Assembly: GCA_021792815.1 (NCBI GenBank)
Contig: JAJYTX010000262.1
Coordinates: 1 to 5,133, forward strand
Origin: Pseudomonadota bacterium
GTDB lineage: Bacteria > Pseudomonadota > Gammaproteobacteria > Steroidobacterales > Steroidobacteraceae
Direction of reading: 5' to 3'
DNA: 5,133 nucleotides
Shown here: positions 1-5,133 of the stretch, piece after piece
Layout: each line of letters begins with the position of its first letter
Numbering within the stretch: position 1 is the first letter of the stretch
Made by a program: the position numbers and the translations under genes
Notes under the pieces: model-generated
Told to the model about the DNA's origin: nothing
The model's input: only the letters and a program-made list of their open reading frames with translations
Database searches by the model: none

Positions 1-1672
1 ACCCGAACGACGCGTTCGCCGGCGCGCCGCGCGGCACCCGGTCCGGACCGCTCTTCTGGCTCACGTGCATGTCGGCCCGCGCGATGAACAGCTCGAACGC
101 CCCGATGTCGCACACCTCGGTGTTCCTCAGGTTGCCGTCCGCCGGGCGCATGCTGCCGCGCTGGTCGGTGTTCGGACAGTTGGCGTTGTCGCCGGCATCG
201 ACCGCCGGCGAGCCGCTGAGCAGCGCGCGCGTCTCGGTCGGCCCGCCGTTGGCCGCGAGCGCCTGCAGCCCCGCCGAGGTATTGGCCAGGTCCCCGGCGC
301 CGCTCAACGCACAGGTGGCATCGTCCGAGAGGTTGTGCCCGAGCGAGACCAGCACGCCGCTCTTGCAGCTCGAGCCGCTGCAGCCGCAGCTCGAGGCCGC
401 ATTCGAGCCAGTCGCCATGTTGCTCTGGAACAATGTATTGACGAACTGGTACGCGCCGCTACCAAAGGCATTGAGTCCGGCGCCGCCGCTGGTCGAATCG
501 TTTGCCGCGCTGTTGCCCGACACCGTGTCGTTCTGCAGTGACACCTGTCCGTTGGTGGTGATGCCGCCGCCGACGTCCGTGGCGGAATTGCCGTTGATGG
601 TCGTATTGACGATGCTCATCGTGACCAGGGAGCGCGCCGAGATGCCGCCGCCGCCCACCGCCGTGTTGCCGTTGATTGCGCTTTCCTCGATCAGTGTGTT
701 GTGCATGCCGGTATCGAACAGCCCGCCGCCGCCCTCGGCGATGTTCGGCGTGGTGAACGTGCCGCTCGTGCCGATGGTCGAGTTGATCACCGTCAGCTGC
801 GCGTCGCTGTAAACCCCGCCGCCGTTGGTCACCGCGCTGTTGCCGCTCACCAGCGCGTTATTCAGCGTCAGCGGCCCGGCGCTGTAGATCCCGCCGCCCG
901 CCGCGCCGCTCTGGTTGTCCAGGATGCGCACGTCGGTGAGCGTCACCCCGGTGATGGTCGCGGTGGATTCCTCGCCGCCGCCCTCGCTGCCCCCCCCTCC
1001 CTCATCGCCGCTGCTGCCTGAGGCGGCCGGATCGATGTAGGTCACGGCGGCGGCCGGGCCGATCGCGATGCCCGCGCCGCTGCGCTCGAACTGATAGTAC
1101 GTGCCGTCGGAGAGCGTCTGCAGCACCTCGGCCGGTGGCGTCACCCCGTTCTCGATGCTCACGCCCGAGATGTTCACCGTGATGTTGCTCGAGACCGCCT
1201 CGATGTGAAACACCCGGTCGCCGCTCGCCGGGTCCTGCTTGACCGTCGGCGACCATTCGATGATGGTCTTGTCCGAGCCGGCGCCGACGATGTCCATGCT
1301 CGAGGTGATGTTCAGATCACCCTTGCTGGCGTCGTGTGCCGCGGTCACCGTATAGCCCTGCGACGCGTTGCCCGCCACGGTCTCGTCGGCACCGGGAAGG
1401 GTGAGGATGATTGGACTGTTCGGGTCGGCGATCTGACTCAGATCGATGACATTGGTGCCGCCGAGCGCGTTGGCCTGCATGATCGCCGCGCGCAGCGTGC
1501 ACGATCCGGAGGCATCGGCGCACACGCCGTCGCTCAGGTTTGCATCCACCGTATCACCCGTGCTGTTCACCGTGAAGGTGGCGGCGGCCGCGGGCAACGC
1601 CGTCGCCAGCAGTGCCGAGGCCAGGCCAGCCAGAACAGCCGTTCTCGCTGACCGGTTCTTGACCATTTCCAT
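1..1672 (-). CDS. Secreted CSLREA / choice-of-anchor Q beta-helix protein, C-terminus cut by window edge
   Basis: Seen: an uninterrupted minus-strand frame of 557 codons with no stop before the left edge. Residues 1-31 form a Sec signal peptide: basic K5/R7/R10, then a hydrophobic core ending PAAAA, with likely cleavage before TFTV. A CSLREA-type domain follows (about 32-70): FTVNSTGDTVDAN, then CTLRAA at 58-63 and QANAL. Next comes a pectate-lyase-like beta-helix (about 75-425) with repeated GNSA/GNTA and GGG motifs near 277, 336, 362 and 387. Residues 218-237 are a Gly/Ser/Glu-rich insert. Residues 429-436 hold three clustered cysteines. Residues 447-528 match choice-of-anchor Q: NLSDDATC, GGPTETRAL, GSPAVDAGD, TDQRG, CDIGAFE. 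About 29 more residues continue to the edge. The start at 1672 is preferred over the in-frame ATG at 1666 because GGGAG lies 9 bases upstream of it. Known: such proteins are exported and usually surface-attached, with mostly unknown function. Inference: a large cell-surface or extracellular protein with no recognisable enzyme site. Confidence 0.9.
   Translation of the reverse strand, partial: MEMVKNRSARTAVLAGLASALLATALPAAAATFTVNSTGDTVDANLSDGVCADASGSCTLRAAIMQANALGGTNVIDLSQIADPNSPIILTLPGADETVAGNASQGYTVTAAHDASKGDLNITSSMDIVGAGSDKTIIEWSPTVKQDPASGDRVFHIEAVSSNITVNISGVSIENGVTPPAEVLQTLSDGTYYQFERSGAGIAIGPAAAVTYIDPAASGSSGDEGGGGSEGGGEESTATITGVTLTDVRILDNQSGAAGGGIYSAGPLTLNNALVSGNSAVTNGGGVYSDAQLTVINSTIGTSGTFTTPNIAEGGGGLFDTGMHNTLIEESAINGNTAVGGGGISARSLVTMSIVNTTINGNSATDVGGGITTNGQVSLQNDTVSGNSAANDSTSGGAGLNAFGSGAYQFVNTLFQSNMATGSNAASSCGCSGSSCKSGVLVSLGHNLSDDATCALSGAGDLANTSAGLQALAANGGPTETRALLSGSPAVDAGDNANCPNTDQRGSMRPADGNLRNTEVCDIGAFELFIARADMHVSQKSGPDRVPRGAPANASFG
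990..997 (-). repeat. G8 homopolymer inside the surface-protein coding frame
   Basis: Eight C on the plus strand are eight G in the coding strand (gga ggg ggg ggc), within the Gly-rich insert at about residues 225-228 of the CSLREA protein. Gain or loss of one base would shift the frame and cut off the second half of the beta-helix and the choice-of-anchor Q region. It is the longest single-base run I noticed in the window. Runs like this can slip during replication and are also common places for sequencing error. In this window the frame is intact on both sides of the run. Confidence 0.75.
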
Positions 1673-1681
1673 GACGATCCG

Positions 1682-1686
1682 CTCCC
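1682..1686 (-). promoter_or_regulatory. Ribosome binding site of the CSLREA protein gene
   Basis: The minus strand reads GGGAG here, 9 bases before ATG 1672-1670 and 15 before the second in-frame ATG at 1666-1664. This spacing decides the start in favour of the upstream ATG (protein begins MEMVKN). Confidence 0.6.
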
Positions 1687-1791
1687 ATGACAAGACAGAC
1701 GACGCTGCCGTTACGCGCGCACACTCTGCTTTTTTTCCAACACCAACAATGAGCATTTTCGCGTACCGGGCGCGCCGCTCCGGCCGTGCGG

Positions 1792-1801
1792 CCCGTACGG
1801 G
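1792..1801. repeat. Perfect 10-base palindrome CCCGTACGGG
   Basis: CCCGTACGGG is its own reverse complement. It lies 120 bases upstream of the surface-protein start, next to the A/T-rich patch, a possible position for a regulator-binding site. No second copy was noticed, and short palindromes are common in GC-rich DNA, so an operator role is only a suggestion. Confidence 0.35.
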
Positions 1802-2115
1802 ATTTCCACCATGCTGGTGTTTTCATGCTCTCGGAAAATACGGCGTGGCGCTGTTCCTGCCTGGCACCGCTGCGGCTCGCCTTGCCGGAGGTCCGCCGCC
1901 GCGCGGCGCGGCGCCCGGCCTGCGCGGGCCGCAAAGGGCGCAGCCGGAATCGCCGGGCGTATCACGGCAATGGCTTGCGACATCGTCTCGGAGTGCGTCC
2001 GCGGCGGAGCCGAAGCGCGCGCGGCCGACGACAGTCGCCCGCCGGGACGTTCACGCATGTCTGCGGAATGCGACAGCCCCTGTGGGGTGCGATCGACGCG
2101 ACAGTGATCCCGGCC

Positions 2116-2129
2116 GGCCCGAACGGGCC
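2116..2129. repeat. Inverted repeat GGCCCG-AA-CGGGCC
   Basis: Two 6-base arms match perfectly around AA. In RNA this would be a 5-bp stem closed by a GAAC tetraloop. It lies about 150 bases upstream of the ABC ATPase start. No U-run follows in either direction, so it is not an intrinsic terminator. It could be a protein-binding site, a leader hairpin, or chance in GC-rich DNA. Confidence 0.35.
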
Positions 2130-2276
2130 TGGAGTTCTGCGCACAATCCCGTATGCCGGCCACGACGCGATTCCAGCAGTGTGTGCCGCGATCGGGCGGC
2201 TTCGTCTGTTCCGGGCCTTGTCTGCCGCGGTCGGTCGCAATGAGATGCCAGGACCTCCGGGAGAGTCGAGCGGCGC

Positions 2277-2999
2277 GTGGACCCCAGCAGTTCTGTAGAG
2301 CCGGTGATGCGTATCCGGGGCGTGAGCAAGACCTACCGGCTGGGGGAGCTCGAGGTCACCGCGCTGCGCGGCGTCGACCTCGATCTGTATGCCGGGGAGT
2401 TCGTGGTCGTACTGGGCGCTTCCGGCAGCGGCAAATCGACGCTGCTCAATATCCTCGGCGGTCTCGACACGCCCTCCCGGGGACTCGTGCAGTATCGCGA
2501 TCACCGGCTGTCGGCGGCGACCGAGCGTGCATTGACCCGTTATCGGCGCGAGCACGTGGGTTTCGTGTTTCAGTTCTACAACCTGCTGCCGAGTCTCACT
2601 GCGCTGGAGAACGTCGAGCTGGTCACTGAGCTCACCGCCCGGGCGCTGCCCGCGCGCGAGGTTCTGGGGCGGGTCGGCCTTGCCGAGCGCATGGATCATT
2701 TTCCGGCGCAGCTCTCCGGCGGCGAGCAGCAGCGCGTGGCAATCGCCCGGGCGCTCGCCAAATGCCCGGACGTGCTGCTGTGCGACGAGCCGACCGGCTC
2801 GCTCGACTACCCCACGGGCCGACGGGTGCTGCAGGTGCTGGAGCAGGCGAACCGGGATCTCGGCACGCTCGTCGTGGTCATCACCCACAATTCCGCCATC
2901 GCTTCGATGGCGAGCCGCGTCATCCGTCTCAGCAGCGGACGGATCGGTGAGATCCAAGTGAACGCGGCACGGGCGTCCGCCGAGGAGGTCTCCTGGTAA
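2277..2999 (+). CDS. ABC transporter ATP-binding protein, LolD/MacB/YbbA-type
   Basis: This cytoplasmic ATPase hydrolyses ATP to drive the FtsX-type permease encoded next. All motifs are intact in its 240 residues: Walker [10 protein letters not shown] (47-55), Q-loop Gln99 in [18 protein letters not shown], signature LSGGEQQR (146-153), Walker B VLLCDEP with catalytic Glu171, D-loop GSLD (174-177) and switch His204 in ITHN. The NILGGLD after Walker A and the FNLLP-like segment after the Q-loop (here FYNLLP) are typical of the LolD/MacB/YbbA group; length also fits. The in-frame stop at 2241 limits the start to GTG 2277, GTG 2304 or ATG 2307. GTG 2277 is given as the longest form, with GGGAG 13 bases upstream. 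ATG 2307 ([10 protein letters not shown]) would match the usual family N-terminus and has only a weak AGAG 6 bases upstream. The next gene overlaps its stop codon, indicating one operon. The substrate cannot be told from the sequence. Confidence 0.95.
   Translation: MDPSSSVEPVMRIRGVSKTYRLGELEVTALRGVDLDLYAGEFVVVLGASGSGKSTLLNILGGLDTPSRGLVQYRDHRLSAATERALTRYRREHVGFVFQFYNLLPSLTALENVELVTELTARALPAREVLGRVGLAERMDHFPAQLSGGEQQRVAIARALAKCPDVLLCDEPTGSLDYPTGRRVLQVLEQANRDLGTLVVVITHNSAIASMASRVIRLSSGRIGEIQVNAARASAEEVSW
2984..2989 (+). promoter_or_regulatory. Ribosome binding site GGAGGT of the permease gene
   Basis: GGAGGT is a near-perfect match to the 16S rRNA tail and the strongest such site seen in the window. 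It lies inside the last codons of the ATPase gene. Counting from GGAGG, the CTG at 2993 is 4 bases away, while the first GTG in the permease frame (3014) is 25 away. This favours the CTG as start. AGGA (2983-2986) can pair with TCCT (2991-2994) around GGTC, a small stem covering both the site and the first two bases of the CTG. Confidence 0.6.
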
Positions 3000-5133
3000 G
3001 CCGGCTGCATCGAGTGCTGGGACGCGATTTGTGGCATCTGCGCGGGCAGGTGCTGGCCACCGCGCTCGTGGTCGGCTGCGGTATCGGCGCTTTCGCCACC
3101 TTGCGCGGCGCCTACGCCGCGCTGGTGCGGGCGCGCAGCGACTACTATGCCTCGATGCGCTTTGCGGACGTGTTCGCTCATCTGCAGCGCGCACCGGACT
3201 GGCTTGCCGGGCGCATGCGGGGCATCGCCGGCGTCGCGGCCGTCCAGACCCGCGTCGTCGAGGACGTGACCCTCAGCGTGCCGGGCCTGTCGGAGCCGGC
3301 GACGGGGCGCCTGATCTCATTGCCCGAAGCCGGCGCCGCAGCGGGCTCACTCAATCGATTGCATCTGATCGCCGGACGCTTCCCGGCCGTGCACAGCGAC
3401 ACCGAGGTGCTGGCCAGCCAGACCTTCGCCGAAGCCAATGCGCTGCGCCTCGGCAGCCACATCGGCGCCGTGCTCAACGGTCGCTGGAAGCCGCTCACGG
3501 TGGTCGGATTCGTCCTGTCGCCGGAGTACGTCTACGAGATCAGTCCGGCGATGATCTTCCCCGACAACCGGCGGTTCGGCGTCCTGTGGATGAATCCCGC
3601 AGCGCTCGCCACGGCCTTCCAGATGAAAGGAGCGTTCAACGATGTCGCGATCGCCGTGACGCGCGGCGCCTCGGAAGCCCGGGTCATCCAGTCCATCGAC
3701 CGTCTGCTGATGCCCTATGGAGGGCTCAGCGCCTACGGCCGGGTGGATCAACCCTCGAACCGCTTTCTGAGCGACGAGCTCGGCGAAATCGAGGTGAACG
3801 CGACCTACATTCCGGCCGTGTTTCTGACCGTGGCCGCATTTCTGGTGTATACGCTGCTGGCGCGCCTGGTGAGCATCCAACGCAGCCAGATCGGCTTGCT
3901 GAAATCCTTCGGATTCGGCGCCGCACGCATCGGTATGCATTATCTCGAATTCGCGCTGCTGATCGTCGGCCTCGGCCTGCTCGCCGGCCTGGCGGTTGCG
4001 GCGTATTTCGGCACTGCGCTGATCGGAGTCTATCGACACTACTTCCACTTCCCCTCGCTCGCCTATCGTTTCTCCGCGGACACCGTCCTACTCGCCGCCG
4101 GCATCGCGCTCGCCGCCGCGCTGCTCGGCTCACTGAGCGCGGTCGCCCGCTCGGTGCGGCTCGCACCCGCCGAGTCGATGCGTCCCGAGCCGCCGCGCGA
4201 CTTCCGGGCCGGGTTGCTCGAGTCGAGCCGGATCGTCGATCGGCTGGACCCGATGAGCAAGAGTACGCTGCGCAATCTGGCGCGCCGTCCCGGCCGCGCG
4301 GCCCTCTCGGCCGCCGGCATCGCCATGGCGGTGGCGACCGTCATCGTCGGACGGTTCGTGTTCGACGCCGTCAATGATCTGATGGCGATGCACTTCGACG
4401 CCGCCGAGCGACAGGATCTGACCGTGATGTTTCACGACAACCGCTCACGCGGCGCGTTGAGCAGTCTTCGGGCGCTCCCCGGGGTGCTCGGCGTCGAGCC
4501 GTTTCGCATCATGCCGGCCCGGCTTCGTGCCGGCCAGCGCAGCAAGCGGTTGTCGGTTCTGGCGGTTCCGCCCACGGGCCATCTGTACCGGCTCATCGAT
4601 GCGGACGGTCGGCGCATCGATCTGCCGCCGCAGGGTGTGGTGCTGACGCGAACGCTCGCGAACAGGCTCGGCATACGGGCCGGCGACGTGCTCACCATCG
4701 AGCAGCTCGACGGCCGACGGCGCACCTTCAGCGCACGCGTCGTGCGCTTGTCCGGGGAGCCGCTCGGCGTGAACGCCTACATGGACATCGGTGCGCTCGC
4801 TGCCATCCTCGGCGAGGATGCGCCGGTCTCCGGAGCGCGTCTGAAGATAGACTCTCGTTTCGCACAGCGGCTTTACCGTGAGCTCAAGCGCACGCCGGCC
4901 GTGGCAGGCGTGACGATCCGCGCGACCACCCTGCACACGATCCGCCAGATGATGGACCGCAGCTTCATCGTCATGACCACGGTGATGACAGGCTTTGGCA
5001 TCGTGCTGGTGATCGGCGTGGTGTACAACAGCGCGCGCATTGCCCTGTCCGAGCGCGGCATCGAGCTCGCCAGTCTGCGCGTCCTCGGGTTCACGCGGGC
5101 GGAAGTCGCGCAGCTGCTGCTCGGTGAGCTGGC
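2993..5133 (+). CDS. ABC transporter permease with two FtsX cores, C-terminus cut by window edge
   Basis: This is the inner-membrane partner of the preceding ATPase. The frame is open for 713 codons to the right edge. Layout from CTG 2993: cytoplasmic start with DLWHLRGQ (12-19), TM1 about 20-38, a periplasmic domain about 45-268, then TM2 (272-292), coupling segment [12 protein letters not shown]3 (about 317-342) and TM4 (364-384). The second half repeats this: [10 protein letters not shown]5 (about 437-458), a second periplasmic domain, TM6 (about 658-680), then [20 protein letters not shown] and LLLGEL at the edge. By analogy with the first half, two membrane segments are missing. Two FtsX cores in one chain resemble YbbP rather than MacB, which has one core and a fused ATPase. 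Known: such systems move lipids or other hydrophobic substrates, or do mechanical work in the periplasm. Start choice: the in-frame stop at 2948 and the GGAGGT site point to CTG 2993; GTG 3014 is the first conventional start and would drop seven residues. The substrate is unknown. Confidence 0.93.
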   Translation, partial: MVSRLHRVLGRDLWHLRGQVLATALVVGCGIGAFATLRGAYAALVRARSDYYASMRFADVFAHLQRAPDWLAGRMRGIAGVAAVQTRVVEDVTLSVPGLSEPATGRLISLPEAGAAAGSLNRLHLIAGRFPAVHSDTEVLASQTFAEANALRLGSHIGAVLNGRWKPLTVVGFVLSPEYVYEISPAMIFPDNRRFGVLWMNPAALATAFQMKGAFNDVAIAVTRGASEARVIQSIDRLLMPYGGLSAYGRVDQPSNRFLSDELGEIEVNATYIPAVFLTVAAFLVYTLLARLVSIQRSQIGLLKSFGFGAARIGMHYLEFALLIVGLGLLAGLAVAAYFGTALIGVYRHYFHFPSLAYRFSADTVLLAAGIALAAALLGSLSAVARSVRLAPAESMRPEPPRDFRAGLLESSRIVDRLDPMSKSTLRNLARRPGRAALSAAGIAMAVATVIVGRFVFDAVNDLMAMHFDAAERQDLTVMFHDNRSRGALSSLRALPGVLGVEPFRIMPARLRAGQRSKRLSVLAVPPTGHLYRLIDADGRRIDLPPQGVVLTRTLANRLGIRAGDVLTIEQLDGRRRTFSARVVRLSGEPLGVNAYMDIGALAAILGEDAPVSGARLKIDSRFAQRLYRELKRTPAVAGVTIRATTLHTIRQMMDRSFIVMTTVMTGFGIVLVIGVVYNSARIALSERGIELASLRVLGFTRAEVAQLLLGEL

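Larger units (their letters stand above)
1673..2276. other. Divergent intergenic region, no gene seen
   Basis: These 604 bases separate the start of the minus-strand surface protein from the start of the plus-strand ABC operon. The six frames contain open stretches, but their translations are Arg/Ala/Pro-rich, lack any family motif and have no convincing ribosome binding sites, so I treat them as non-coding. The part near the surface-protein gene (about 1728-1760) is richer in A/T, with a run of seven T at 1730-1736. It lies 60-90 bases upstream of that start codon, where a promoter would be expected, but I see no good -35/-10 pair. Small palindromes occur at 1792-1801, 1897-1908 and 2116-2129. 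The promoters of both transcription units should be here; I cannot place either one. No tRNA, riboswitch or terminator was recognised. Confidence 0.6.

Noticed and set aside
65..1651. Several plus-strand open frames of 100-250 codons opposite the CSLREA protein, plus minus-strand frames in other phases
   Set aside because: They are shadows. The minus-strand frame from 1672 shows a signal peptide, CTLRAA and CDIGAFE motifs and beta-helix repeats, while the others give low-complexity Arg/Ala/Pro-rich translations with no motif.
1730..1736. Run of seven T as the tail of an intrinsic terminator
   Set aside because: No GC-rich hairpin directly precedes it on the plus strand and no plus-strand gene ends there. 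It lies upstream of a minus-strand start, more like a promoter-proximal A-tract.
1897..1908. 12-base palindrome CGCCGCGCGGCG
   Set aside because: Made only of C and G in a very GC-rich stretch, where such palindromes arise readily by chance. No second copy or nearby promoter was seen.
2218..2246. TTGTCT and TGAGAT spaced by 17 bases as a promoter for the ABC operon
   Set aside because: The -35 matches 4 of 6 and the -10 only 3 of 6 consensus bases. This is expected by chance in a few hundred bases.
1711..2298. Open frames on both strands within the intergenic region, for example plus 1786-2298 and minus 1711-2163
   Set aside because: No recognisable domain, no convincing ribosome binding site, and strong Arg/Ala/Pro bias as expected from random GC-rich DNA.
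1962..3194. A 410-codon minus-strand open frame across the ABC ATPase gene
   Set aside because: It lies antisense to an ATPase with every catalytic motif intact, and its translation is Arg/His/Gln-rich without family features. Long antisense frames are usual in GC-rich genes.
3031..4377. A 448-codon plus-strand frame inside the permease gene
   Set aside because: Its translation is extremely Arg-rich with no membrane segments. The overlapping frame gives a coherent FtsX permease that continues well past it.
1..5133. CRISPR arrays, tRNA or rRNA genes, insertion sequences, integrase or attachment sites
   Set aside because: No regularly spaced direct repeats, cloverleaf-like sequences, transposase motifs or terminal inverted repeats were seen on reading both strands.

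Overview
The window is GC-rich bacterial DNA with three protein-coding genes on two divergent strands and about 600 bases of non-coding DNA between them. Codon use is strongly G/C-ending. The families present (a CSLREA / choice-of-anchor Q secreted protein and an FtsX-type ABC exporter) suggest a Gram-negative proteobacterium, plausibly a gammaproteobacterium of the Xanthomonadales/Chromatiales sort. That placement is inferred from family habits, not from a marker gene.

Bases 1-1672, minus strand: the first 557 codons of a secreted surface-type protein that runs off the left edge. It has a signal peptide, a CSLREA-type N-terminal domain, a right-handed beta-helix with GNSA/GGG repeats interrupted by a Gly/Ser/Glu-rich insert, a choice-of-anchor Q-like module ending in CDIGAFE, and the start of a further C-terminal extension. 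I translated this frame codon by codon and found no stop. The many open frames on the opposite strand here are shadows of it.

Bases 1673-2276: a divergent intergenic region of 604 bases in which I see no gene. It holds the minus-strand leader and ribosome binding site, a short A/T-rich patch, and several small GC-rich palindromes.

Bases 2277-5133, plus strand: a two-gene ABC exporter operon. The first gene is a complete 240-residue ATPase of the LolD/MacB/YbbA type with all nucleotide-binding motifs intact. The second is a large permease with two FtsX cores in one chain, open to the right edge for 713 codons and probably lacking only its last membrane segments. The two genes overlap by 7 bases if the permease starts at a CTG placed just after a strong GGAGGT ribosome binding site. 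Together they should form an inner-membrane, ATP-driven machine acting on a lipid-like or periplasmic substrate. No adaptor or outer-membrane partner is inside the window.

I found no evidence for a new biological system. The points most worth a second look are the probable CTG start with its overlapping SD hairpin, an eight-base G run in the surface-protein gene, and the extension of that protein beyond its usual end.
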